This document shows, piece by piece, positions 1-7,782 of a stretch of 64,000 nt of DNA (the stretch's first letter is position 1; each line of letters starts with the position of its first letter). The DNA is from Mesorhizobium_G sp050247155. GTDB lineage: Bacteria; Pseudomonadota; Alphaproteobacteria; Rhizobiales; Rhizobiaceae. Location of the stretch: the NCBI GenBank assembly GCA_050247155.1, contig JBFWUS010000019.1, forward strand, positions 1 to 64,000, read 5' to 3'. The notes under the pieces are model-generated. The model searched no databases, was not told where the DNA came from, and worked only from the letters and a program-made list of their open reading frames with translations. A program made the position numbers and the translations under genes.

Positions 1-529
1 CGATGATTTGAAGCGTCTTGTTGACGAGACGCTTGCAAAATGGGGCCGCGTCGATGCGCTGGTCAATAGCGCCGGGCACGGTCCACGGGCTCCATTACTA
101 GAGATCAGTGATGAACAATGGCACGCGGCGCTGGACGTCTATTTTCTGAACGTCGCGCGGGCGGTGCGGCTGGTCGCGCCGATCATGGTGGCGCAGAAAA
201 GCGGGGCGATCGCCAACATCTCCACTGCCTGGGTGGATGAGCCCAGCCCGATGTTTCCGACCTCGGCCGTGGCGCGGGCAGGTCTTGCGGCCTACACCAA
301 ACTCTTTGCCGACCAGTACGCACCTGACAATGTGCGCATGAACAATGTGCTGCCAGGGTGGATCGACAGCTTGCCGGCGACCGAGGAGCGCCGGGCAGGG
401 GTGCCGATGCAGCGCTACGGCACCAGCGACGAGATCGCGGCGACGGTGGCGTTTCTGGTGTCGGATGACGCGGGGTACATCACGGGGCAGAACATCCGGG
501 TGGATGGCGGGCTGATGCGGTCGGTGTGA
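1..529 (+). CDS. SDR family oxidoreductase, 5'-truncated by window start
   Basis: C-terminal part of a short-chain dehydrogenase/reductase. The frame is open to the first base, so the N-terminal Rossmann glycine motif lies outside the window. Visible SDR landmarks are VNSAG (the NNAG element), the NISTAW strand carrying the catalytic-Ser position, the NVLPGW segment, and the C-terminal YITGQNIRVDGG signature. The catalytic YxxxK is not conserved: at its expected place the protein reads PTSAVARAGL, so Tyr appears as Ser and Lys as Arg. The substrate cannot be named and activity is doubtful. The gene converges on the carnitine operon and need not belong to it. Confidence 0.85.
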   Translation, partial: DDLKRLVDETLAKWGRVDALVNSAGHGPRAPLLEISDEQWHAALDVYFLNVARAVRLVAPIMVAQKSGAIANISTAWVDEPSPMFPTSAVARAGLAAYTKLFADQYAPDNVRMNNVLPGWIDSLPATEERRAGVPMQRYGTSDEIAATVAFLVSDDAGYITGQNIRVDGGLMRSV

Positions 530-548
530 GGCGGCAGGGGCAGCAATC

Positions 549-2042
549 CTAGCTCCTCACGTCCATCGCAATCTCCCGCACTGGCTTGCCGGCGTAGTCC
601 GGTGCCGCGAGCTTGCGGTGATGCGCCCACAGCGCGTCGAGCTTCGCCGTCAGTTCAGGTCCCATAGGCGCGGCAGCGGATTTCCTCGTATCGACATGCA
701 GCAGCATGTGTTCACCGGTCGCCAGCAATTCGTTGTCCGGCCCGCCGAACATCTCGTGCACGATACGCACCCGCTTGCCGTCATAGCCGAGAAGACGTGT
801 TTCGACGCGCAGTGGCTCGCCCATCTTCACCTCGCGCAGATGCCGGATATGTGTCTCGACCGTGTAGAGCGAGCGGCCGCTGGCGAGATACTCCGCGTCC
901 ATGCCGATGTAGCGCAGGAAGACGTCGGTGGAATCGCCGAACACCTGCAGATAGCGGCTTTCGGTCATGTGGCCGTTATAATCGACGAAGTCTTCGTGGA
1001 CGCGGTCGCCGTGCAGCGTCAGCGGCTTGGATGGGTCGGCTTCCTGGCGGCCGGCTTTCGCGTGCGCCTTCGCGTAGAGGCCGTCCTCATAGGCTTTCAG
1101 CGATGCGCCAGCGCCCCAGTCCTTGGATTTCAACGCTTGCATGATGGCGACCAGATTGTCGTCGCGGATGCGCTCCAGCTCGCGGATCGAATGGTGGCCC
1201 GACTGCGCGTCGGACTGAGCGGCGATCTTGTCGATCAGCTCGTCGGTCAGCTCCGGCACGTCCATCAGCTTGGTCCAGGGCCATTTCAGCGCTGGGCCGA
1301 ACTGACTCATGAAGTGCCGCATGCCGGCCTCACCGCCGGCGACGCGATAGGTCTCGAACAGGCCCATCTGCGCCCAGCGCAGGCCGAACCCGTAGCGGAT
1401 GACGTCGTCGATCTCCTGCGTGGTGGCGATGCCGTCATTCACCAGCCAAAGGCCCTCACGCCAGACGGCCTCCAGCAGGCGGTCGGCAATGTGGGCGTCG
1501 ATCTCCTTGCGTACGACCAACGGCTTCATGCCGAGTGAAGTGAGGAAGGCGTTGGCGTGCTCGACCGCTTCCGGTGCGGTCTTCCCGCTCGGCACGATTT
1601 CGACGACGGGCAGCAGGTAGACCGGGTTAAAAGGGTGCGCGACGAAGATGCGTTCCGGCGTCTGCAATCCCTCGATCAGCTCCGACGGCTTGAAGCCGGA
1701 TGTCGAGGAGCCGATCAGCGCATCAGCTTTGGCGTGCTGCTCGATCTCACGATAAACTTTCAGTTTGAGGTCGAGACGCTCGGGCACGCTCTCCTGAATG
1801 TAGTCGGCATCGCGCACCGCGTCGGTGAGGCTGCCAACAAAGGTCAGCTTGCCCTTTTGCGGCAGGGGCGCCAGCGTCATCTTGCGATAGGCGCGCTCGG
1901 CATTGGCGACCACTTCGCCGACGAGGCGCTGCGCGTCCGGGTGCGGGTCGAAAACCGCCACGTCGTGGCCGTTCAGCAGGAAGCGCGCGATCCAGCCGCC
2001 GCCAATGACGCCGCCTCCGATCGCGGCCGTTTTGATAATCAT
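549..2042 (-). CDS. lcdH: L-carnitine dehydrogenase fused to a thioesterase domain
   Basis: Oxidises L-carnitine to 3-dehydrocarnitine with NAD+, the first step of aerobic carnitine breakdown. The 497-residue protein opens with a GGGVIGGGWIA dinucleotide-binding loop (about residues 8-18). 3-Hydroxyacyl-CoA-dehydrogenase-type N and C domains follow to about residue 320 (SSTSGFKPSEL and HPFNPVYLLPVVE are characteristic). A hot-dog thioesterase domain fills about 345-480 (DYNGHMTESRYLQVFGDSTD). This fusion is known in rhizobia, where the thioesterase is thought to hydrolyse betainyl-CoA to glycine betaine. The gene lies 10 nt downstream of the BKACE gene on the same strand, and an AGGAG sits 8 nt before the ATG. 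The two form one operon, opposite the AraC-type regulator. Confidence 0.9.
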   Translation of the reverse strand: MIIKTAAIGGGVIGGGWIARFLLNGHDVAVFDPHPDAQRLVGEVVANAERAYRKMTLAPLPQKGKLTFVGSLTDAVRDADYIQESVPERLDLKLKVYREIEQHAKADALIGSSTSGFKPSELIEGLQTPERIFVAHPFNPVYLLPVVEIVPSGKTAPEAVEHANAFLTSLGMKPLVVRKEIDAHIADRLLEAVWREGLWLVNDGIATTQEIDDVIRYGFGLRWAQMGLFETYRVAGGEAGMRHFMSQFGPALKWPWTKLMDVPELTDELIDKIAAQSDAQSGHHSIRELERIRDDNLVAIMQALKSKDWGAGASLKAYEDGLYAKAHAKAGRQEADPSKPLTLHGDRVHEDFVDYNGHMTESRYLQVFGDSTDVFLRYIGMDAEYLASGRSLYTVETHIRHLREVKMGEPLRVETRLLGYDGKRVRIVHEMFGGPDNELLATGEHMLLHVDTRKSAAAPMGPELTAKLDALWAHHRKLAAPDYAGKPVREIAMDVRS

Positions 2043-2052
2043 CGGTCCGCTC

Positions 2053-2946
2053 CTACCAGCGCTTCTTCAGCTTAAGCTTCTGGCGCACCTGCTCCGGGCC
2101 GAGAATGTTGACGTTCATGGCGGACAGGATTGTCGCGGCGCGCTCGACGAGCTGGCCATTGGTCGCCAAGACGCCTTTAGACAGGAACAGATTGTCCTCC
2201 AGGCCGACACGAACGTTGCCGCCGGCAAGTGCCGCCATCGCCACGTAGGGAAGCTGGCTGCGGCCGATGGAGAAGGCCGAATAGGTCCAGCCCGCCGGCA
2301 CCTGGTTGGTCATCGCGAGCAGCGTGCCCGGATCGTCAGGCGCGCCGTAGGGGATGCCCATGCAGAGCTGGATCATCACAGGGTCGTCGATCAGCCCCTC
2401 CTTCACCAGTTGCTTGGCCAACACCAGATGGCCGGTGTCGAACACCTCGATCTCCGGCTTCACGCCGGCGGCCTTGATGCGCGCGGCCATGGCGCGCAGC
2501 ATGCCCGGCGTGTTGGTCATGACGTAGTCGGCCTCGGCGAAATTCATCGTGCCGCAGTCCAGCGTGCAGATCTCCGGCAGCAACTCCTCGACATGGACGA
2601 GCCGTTCGGTCGCGCCCACCATGTCGGTCTGCTTCGGGTTCAGCGGCAGCGGTTGCTCGGGGTCGCCGAAGACCATGTCGCCGCCCATGCCGGCCGTCAG
2701 GTTCAGCACGACGTCGACGCCGCTGTCGCGCACGCGCGCCACCACCTCGCGATAGAGCGCCGGATTGCGTGAGCCTTTGCCGGTCTCGGGATCGCGTACA
2801 TGGATATGCGCGATCGCGGCGCCCGCCTTGGCCGCCTCGATGCTGGCGTCGGCGATCTGCTTCGGAGTAATCGGAACCTTGTTGCTTTTGTCGGTGGTGC
2901 CGCCCGACCCGGTCACGGCACAGGTTATGAAAACATCCCAGTTCAC
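2053..2946 (-). CDS. BKACE-family 3-dehydrocarnitine cleavage enzyme
   Basis: Beta-keto acid cleavage enzyme (DUF849). In this setting it should condense 3-dehydrocarnitine with acetyl-CoA to give acetoacetate and betainyl-CoA, feeding the thioesterase of the neighbouring fusion protein. Family hallmarks are the N-terminal DVFITCAVTGSGGT, the zinc-binding AHIHVRDPETG strand, and the SIGRSQLPYVAMAALAGGNVR region. I chose the GTG at 2946 because GGGAG lies 8 nt upstream and the protein then begins VNWDVFITCAVTG, as family members do. A longer reading frame reaches 3006, and an ATG at 2961 is possible. It is first gene of the carnitine operon. Confidence 0.88.
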   Translation of the reverse strand: MNWDVFITCAVTGSGGTTDKSNKVPITPKQIADASIEAAKAGAAIAHIHVRDPETGKGSRNPALYREVVARVRDSGVDVVLNLTAGMGGDMVFGDPEQPLPLNPKQTDMVGATERLVHVEELLPEICTLDCGTMNFAEADYVMTNTPGMLRAMAARIKAAGVKPEIEVFDTGHLVLAKQLVKEGLIDDPVMIQLCMGIPYGAPDDPGTLLAMTNQVPAGWTYSAFSIGRSQLPYVAMAALAGGNVRVGLEDNLFLSKGVLATNGQLVERAATILSAMNVNILGPEQVRQKLKLKKRW

Positions 2947-3029
2947 GGCGGCAACTCCCATTCGATGCCGCACTATCGCGCCGGGTCGTGTACTTGACTT
3001 TGCCAATCAGGCCATATTCTTTGCATATC
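2947..3029. promoter_or_regulatory. Divergent control region, carnitine operon / cdhR
   Basis: This 83-nt gap between the divergent operon and its probable regulator must hold both promoters. On the plus strand TTGACT (2994-2999) with TATTCT (3015-3020) makes a weak -35/-10 pair with a 15-nt spacer, only 9 nt before the ATG, so a leaderless transcript is possible. CATAT occurs twice (from 3013 and from 3024) and may be part of an activator site. Confidence 0.35.
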
Positions 3030-3989
3030 ATGACAAGTTTGCGCTGCGGCTTCTGGCTATTCGACGGCTTCTCCAACATGGTGCTGGCGAGCGCCATCGA
3101 GCCGCTACGCGCGGCCGGCGATTACAGTGTGGAGGCTGAATTCTCCTGGCGACTGCTGTCGCTCGACGGCGCGGATGTGGCCAGTTCCAGCGGCATATGC
3201 ATGCGCTGCGACGGCAGGCTGAGCGACGCTGAGAATCTCGACGTGCTCTTCGTCGTGGCGGGGTATGGCGCGCGCGAGCATGCGCGCAAAGATGTGGTCA
3301 AGGCGTTGCAACTCGCGGCGCGAAAGGTGCCGGCTCTCGGCGGGCTGGATTCCGGCGCATGGCTTTTGGCCTCTGCCGGGTTGCTTAAGGGTCGCAGCGC
3401 GACGATCCACTGGCAGGATATGGCCGAATTCGGCGAACGCCATCTCGACGTCGACGTGAAGAACGAACGCTATGTGATCGACCGAAACCGCATCACCGCT
3501 GGCGGCGCGACGACGGTCCTCGACCTGATGCTGCGGCTGATCGGCGACGCCGGCGGTGGCGCGCTCGCCTTCGATGTGTCGAACATGTTCGTCTATGACA
3601 GCCGCAGGCGTGCGCCGGACGAACGCGGCGCCCGCAGCCTGTCACTCGCCTCCCGTGAGCCGCAACTGATAAGGGCCGTGACTATCATGCGCGCCAATGT
3701 CGAACGTCCGCTCGGTCTTGCCAGGATCGCCGGCGAAGCGGCCATGTCTGTTCGCACGCTGACGCGGCTGTTCGAGCGGGAGTTCGGAATCGGTCCCGGC
3801 CGCTACTACCAAAGCATTCGGCTCGACGTCGCGCGCGCACTCGTCGAAGAAACATCGTACAGCGCCAGCGAGATCGCCATGCGTACCGGCTTTGCTTCGT
3901 CGGCCTGCCTGTCGCGCGCCTTCAGCGCCTTCTTCGGCCACACGCTGCGCTCGTCTCGGCAGAAGCGTCTTGGCGCCGGAGGAGGGTAG
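3030..3989 (+). CDS. cdhR: GATase1-like/AraC transcriptional regulator, CdhR type
   Basis: Likely activator of the divergent carnitine operon. The 319-residue protein has an N-terminal DJ-1/PfpI-like ligand domain (about residues 1-170, with the GGLDSGAWLLASAGLL nucleophile-elbow region in which Cys is replaced) and a C-terminal AraC double helix-turn-helix (about 215-315, with MSVRTLTRLFEREFG and ASEIAMRTGFASSACLSRAF). This is the architecture of CdhR and GbdR, which regulate carnitine and glycine-betaine catabolism. Start ATG 3030 gives a family-like N terminus (MTSLRCGFWLFDGF). An in-frame GTG exists at 2988, but there is no clear Shine-Dalgarno sequence before either start. The name is inferred from context and architecture. 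Confidence 0.82.
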   Translation: MTSLRCGFWLFDGFSNMVLASAIEPLRAAGDYSVEAEFSWRLLSLDGADVASSSGICMRCDGRLSDAENLDVLFVVAGYGAREHARKDVVKALQLAARKVPALGGLDSGAWLLASAGLLKGRSATIHWQDMAEFGERHLDVDVKNERYVIDRNRITAGGATTVLDLMLRLIGDAGGGALAFDVSNMFVYDSRRRAPDERGARSLSLASREPQLIRAVTIMRANVERPLGLARIAGEAAMSVRTLTRLFEREFGIGPGRYYQSIRLDVARALVEETSYSASEIAMRTGFASSACLSRAFSAFFGHTLRSSRQKRLGAGGG

Positions 3990-4003
3990 GGTGGGCGATA
4001 AAC

Positions 4004-4762
4004 TCAGCGCTTGCGCGCCGCGGCGATAGTCGCGCGCACGCCATCCTCAGACGTTACGGTGTTGGTATATTCGCGCTCAAGGTCAGTGCCGCCCATGCCG
4101 ATGGCGGGATTGCGGAAACGCATGCCACTCGGCTCGTCGCGCAGCGACGCGAAATGCACTTCGTCAACCTTTGTTCGGTCCAGCACCTCGGCGATATTGC
4201 CAGCGTCCAGAGCACCGCAGCCCATAATGATGATGCGGCCGTTGGCGGCTTTCACCGTTTCGGAGAGCACGGTCAGCCCCTCCATGGCCGTGTCATGCCG
4301 ACCCGAGGTGAGAACCCGGTCGACGCCGGCACGCACCAGCGCCTCGATTGCCTCTATGTGATCCCGCGTCATGTCGAACGCGCGATGGCAGGTCACCTTC
4401 ATCGGTCGAGCTGCGTCGACCAACGCCTTCATGCGCGTCTCGTCGATGGTGCCGTCAGGGTTCAAGCAGCCGGCGACGATGCCCTGGACACCCATTTCCT
4501 TGAAAGCTTTCACGTCTTCCAGCATCGAGGCGAACTCCACCTCTGAATAGAGGAAGTCGCCGCCGCGTGGCCGCACCATCACGAAGAACGGGATCGTGGC
4601 ACGGCGCTGGGCCTCACGCACCATGCCGACGCTCGGGGTCAGCCCGCCTTCGAGCAGGGAAGCGCAAAGTTCCGCGCGGTCTGCCCCGGCGTTCTGGGCG
4701 GCAATCAGCCCGTCGGTGTTTTCGATGCAGATTTCAATGTTGCGAGGCAGATGGGGGGTCAT
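4004..4762 (-). CDS. cutC: Copper homeostasis protein CutC family
   Basis: A 252-residue TIM-barrel protein of the CutC family, close to the usual length of about 250. Typical segments are the N-terminal IEICIENTDGLIAAQNAGADRAE, LTPSVGMVREA, MVRPRGGDFLYSEVE, CHRAFDMTRD and VLTSGRHDTA. CutC has been linked to cytosolic copper tolerance, but its biochemical role is unsettled and an enzymatic function is also suggested. AGGGAA precedes the ATG. The gene ends 14 nt from the convergent end of cdhR, and nothing nearby points to copper. Confidence 0.9.
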   Translation of the reverse strand: MTPHLPRNIEICIENTDGLIAAQNAGADRAELCASLLEGGLTPSVGMVREAQRRATIPFFVMVRPRGGDFLYSEVEFASMLEDVKAFKEMGVQGIVAGCLNPDGTIDETRMKALVDAARPMKVTCHRAFDMTRDHIEAIEALVRAGVDRVLTSGRHDTAMEGLTVLSETVKAANGRIIIMGCGALDAGNIAEVLDRTKVDEVHFASLRDEPSGMRFRNPAIGMGGTDLEREYTNTVTSEDGVRATIAAARKR

Positions 4763-4898
4763 AAGCTGTTCCCTGGGACCGATCCTTTTCCCTGGGAATT
4801 TTGCGCCGTCACGTCAAGCCGGCAGCATGGCAACCTTTTCGTGCAATGGATTGAAAAGGTTTACGCCACCATTCCGAACCCTTTGCCTATGGCGAGGG
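4763..4898. promoter_or_regulatory. Upstream region of cutC with inverted and direct repeats
   Basis: No gene is seen here. A perfect 9-bp inverted repeat, AACCTTTTC (4832-4840) and GAAAAGGTT (4853-4861), encloses 12 nt and could be an operator or a hairpin. TTCCCTGGGA is directly repeated at 4769-4778 and 4788-4797; the first copy overlaps the cutC ribosome-binding site. The factor involved is unknown. Confidence 0.4.
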
Positions 4899-5049
4899 CT
4901 AGCACTACAGTTGCAAATTCGTCAGGCCGTGGCGAAAAGGGTGATTTTCGAGCATCGGAGCGCAGCGTACGTTCAGGTACGTGAGCACCGAAGCGCAGAA
5001 AAACGCCGTTTGCAGCCCGGCATGGCGAAGAATGCAACTGTAGTGCTAG
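4899..5049. repeat. 151-bp palindromic element with 17-bp perfect terminal inverted repeats
   Basis: CTAGCACTACAGTTGCA (4899-4915) is the exact reverse complement of 5033-5049. Pairing continues inward imperfectly but extensively toward a centre near GTACGTTCAGGTACGT (about 4968-4983), so nearly the whole element can fold as one long hairpin. It carries no credible coding sequence. It looks like a MITE-like or palindromic intergenic repeat between cutC and the GGDEF-EAL gene. No second copy was noticed in this window. Confidence 0.75.
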
Positions 5050-5095
5050 GAAGGGTGTTGTCCGGCAGCGTTCAGGCGACTGGCCGGACTGGCAT

Positions 5096-7453
5096 TCATG
5101 CCGATTTGCGCCAGACTTGCCGCACCGGCGCCACGGAGCCGATCTCGTCGTCCAATTCGATGCTGTTGGCGATGCTTGCCATGAGGTAGACGGCGAGGTC
5201 TATCTCGTTCAGCGCCTTGGCGAAATAATAGCCCTGGAGCTGGTTGCAGGCCAGTTCGCGCAGGAAGTCGACCTGGCTTTGCGTTTCCACGCCTTCTGCC
5301 GTGATCCTGATTTTCAACGATTTGGCCAGCGAGACGATCGTTCGCAGAATGTCGCGCGCGGCGATGTCCTCGCTCGAGGCCGTGACGAACGACTTGTCGA
5401 TCTTTATCTTGTCGAACGGGAATTTCAGCAGATAGGACAGGCTGGAATAGCCCGTGCCGAAATCGTCCATAGCGACCGAAATTCCGAGCGATTTGATCTC
5501 TTTCAGCTTTTCGATCACATCATCGGGGTTCAGGATCAGCAAACTCTCAGTGATTTCGAGTTCCAGCCGTGCCGGGGCGAGACCGGATGCCGCCAAGGCG
5601 TCACGGACGACTTTCGTTATGTCGGAAAGCTGGAAATGGCGGGCAGACAGGTTCACCGCAACCGCCATTTCATTGGGCCACCGTGCGGCAGCCTGACAGG
5701 CTTCGCGGATCGTCCAGTCGCCGATCTGCTGGATCAGACCTGACTGCTCGGCAATCGGAATAAATTCGGCCGGCGGCACGACGCCCCTTATCGGGTGGTT
5801 CCAGCGCACCAATGCCTCGAAAGCATTTGCCTGCTGGCTCTCGACGGAGATCAGCGGCTGATAGTGCAGAACAAACTCGCCATTCTTGATCGCTTCACGC
5901 AGTTCCGCCTCAAGGATACGCCGTTCGCGGATGCTGGCGTCCATATGCGTTTCGAAGAAGCGATAGGTGGCGCGGCCTTCGGCCTTGGCCCGATACAGAG
6001 CGAGATCGGCATTGCGCAGAATCTGGTCAGGCCGCGTGCCGTTGACCGGCGCCATGGCGATGCCGATGCTTACGCCAATCGACACTGAGTCGTCTTCCAG
6101 AAGATATGGCTTGCAGATCGCGTCGATCAGCCGGCTGGCCAAGTGTCCTGCTGCCTTGGCGTCGCAATTGTTGGACAGGATAATGGCAAACTCGTCACCC
6201 CCGAGACGCGCAGCGAGATCGGTCTCGGTCATCATCGACTTTATCCGGTGGCTCACTTCGACCAGCAATTTGTCGCCGATCAGATGGCCCCGCGTATCGT
6301 TAACAGCCTTGAACTGATCGAGGTCCAGATAGAGGATCGTAAACGGCGAGCCGTAGCGCTCCAGGCGCGATACGACATGCTTGAGATGCTCGGTGAATTT
6401 GCCGCGGTTCAACAGGCCGGTCAGATTGTCGTGGTGGGCGAGGAAATTGATTCTTCGCTCGGCGAGACGTTCCGCGGTTATGTCCGAAGCCGTCCCGACA
6501 TAGCCCCGGTATGCGCCGTGGCTGTCAAAGCGCGGCTTGCCGGTCAGGCGCCACCAATGTTCCTCACCTTCGCGGTCGATCTTCACGACGATATCCTGGA
6601 ACATTGAATGCTCGCGGATGTCGTGTTCGATCTCGAGGACTGTCGGTTCGTTTTCCGGGCTGAGGCTGCGCAGGAAGGTCGAAAATTCGCAGCCGACGAG
6701 ATCTGCGTGGGCGAGCGGGGCAACCGCGGCGAAACGCTCCGTCACGCGATCAATTCGCCCGGTCATGTCGAACTGCCAGATCCAGTCGCTGGGACTGGTG
6801 CCGAACTCCTTAAGCAAGATCCGCACGATCTCGCGCTGGTCGCCCAGTTCCACTCTGTCCGCCAGATAATGCCGGAAGAAGGCAACCAGGGTGCGGCTGT
6901 AAACGACGGTCGTCGCCGCCAGCGCCAACACGCAAAGCGCTGCGCCTTGCAGCAATGGACCGTCTTTCATCAGCCATACGGGCGCCGTGCCCGCCATCAT
7001 CGGCGCTAGGAAGACACCGCCGATATGCGGCATCGCGGCTAGCAAAGGTGCTGACCAGCCGGCGAGGAGGCCTGCAGCAACGAGCGCCGCTATCTGCATC
7101 GTCATATTCGCGCTGGCCAGCATGCCGGCGACGGTCAAGCCCCACAAAATGCCGAGCGATCCCGCCACTGAAATCACGGCGACGCGCAGGCGCCGCGAGC
7201 GCCGTGTTTTGGAGAAATCAAGTTTCTGCGCCAGGACGGCGATCATCAAATGCGCGACCGCGATCGCCAGCAGCAGGCCGGTCACATAGGCGGAGGCGCC
7301 AGTGGCAAAGGCCGCGACAACAAGGATGCCGATAACTGGCAACGCACCGGCGGAAATCAGCGGCACGAACGGCAATGTCGCGGTTACCGCCTCGATAGTA
7401 TAAGGCGCCGCCGAGGCGGTTCTTATATTCGCAGCGCTTTTCACCGAGACCAT
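5096..7453 (-). CDS. Membrane GGDEF-EAL cyclic-di-GMP protein with PAS domain
   Basis: Bifunctional-type c-di-GMP enzyme. A multi-helix N-terminal membrane region (about residues 25-195) is followed by a PAS/PAC segment (about 215-330), a GGDEF domain with intact ARLGGDEFAIIL, and an EAL domain with intact EALVRWNHP, ITESLL, MDDFGTGYSSLSYL and AEGVET. Both active sites look complete. The inhibitory RxxD site before GGDEF is absent (TETD instead), so product feedback is not expected. I prefer ATG 7453 (785 aa). The frame also continues to a TTG at 7567, but the extra 38 residues look unlike protein of this family and neither start has a strong Shine-Dalgarno. It is divergent from the alpha-oxoamine synthase. 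Confidence 0.88.
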   Translation of the reverse strand: MVSVKSAANIRTASAAPYTIEAVTATLPFVPLISAGALPVIGILVVAAFATGASAYVTGLLLAIAVAHLMIAVLAQKLDFSKTRRSRRLRVAVISVAGSLGILWGLTVAGMLASANMTMQIAALVAAGLLAGWSAPLLAAMPHIGGVFLAPMMAGTAPVWLMKDGPLLQGAALCVLALAATTVVYSRTLVAFFRHYLADRVELGDQREIVRILLKEFGTSPSDWIWQFDMTGRIDRVTERFAAVAPLAHADLVGCEFSTFLRSLSPENEPTVLEIEHDIREHSMFQDIVVKIDREGEEHWWRLTGKPRFDSHGAYRGYVGTASDITAERLAERRINFLAHHDNLTGLLNRGKFTEHLKHVVSRLERYGSPFTILYLDLDQFKAVNDTRGHLIGDKLLVEVSHRIKSMMTETDLAARLGGDEFAIILSNNCDAKAAGHLASRLIDAICKPYLLEDDSVSIGVSIGIAMAPVNGTRPDQILRNADLALYRAKAEGRATYRFFETHMDASIRERRILEAELREAIKNGEFVLHYQPLISVESQQANAFEALVRWNHPIRGVVPPAEFIPIAEQSGLIQQIGDWTIREACQAAARWPNEMAVAVNLSARHFQLSDITKVVRDALAASGLAPARLELEITESLLILNPDDVIEKLKEIKSLGISVAMDDFGTGYSSLSYLLKFPFDKIKIDKSFVTASSEDIAARDILRTIVSLAKSLKIRITAEGVETQSQVDFLRELACNQLQGYYFAKALNEIDLAVYLMASIANSIELDDEIGSVAPVRQVWRKSA

Positions 7454-7782
7454 ATTGAATAGGCTCAAGGGCTTGTCCCTAAAAACACACCGCCCCACCG
7501 GGTGCGTGAATTCGATAGCCACACTGCCATTAAGGTTGCGTGATTCCGTCGTCGAAAACTGAGACAAAAACGATCTAAAGTCTCCGATTTACCGTGTTTT
7601 CCGCAGCACGGTTAGCAGTCGATGAAACAACTGCAACCATTCTGACGGGGTTTCCATGCATGCAAAAATTGTTCGCTTGAAGTGACGGAAAATATACCAA
7701 GCCGTTTAAGCCGACTTTTAAAGGAAGTGTGCAACCTAGCCGGACAATGGCCGTCATAAGGTCGGGTATAACGGGGCGTGGC

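Noticed and set aside
4596..5189. 197-codon plus-strand frame
   Set aside because: It crosses cutC antisense, the 151-bp palindrome and the end of the GGDEF-EAL gene; no signals support it.
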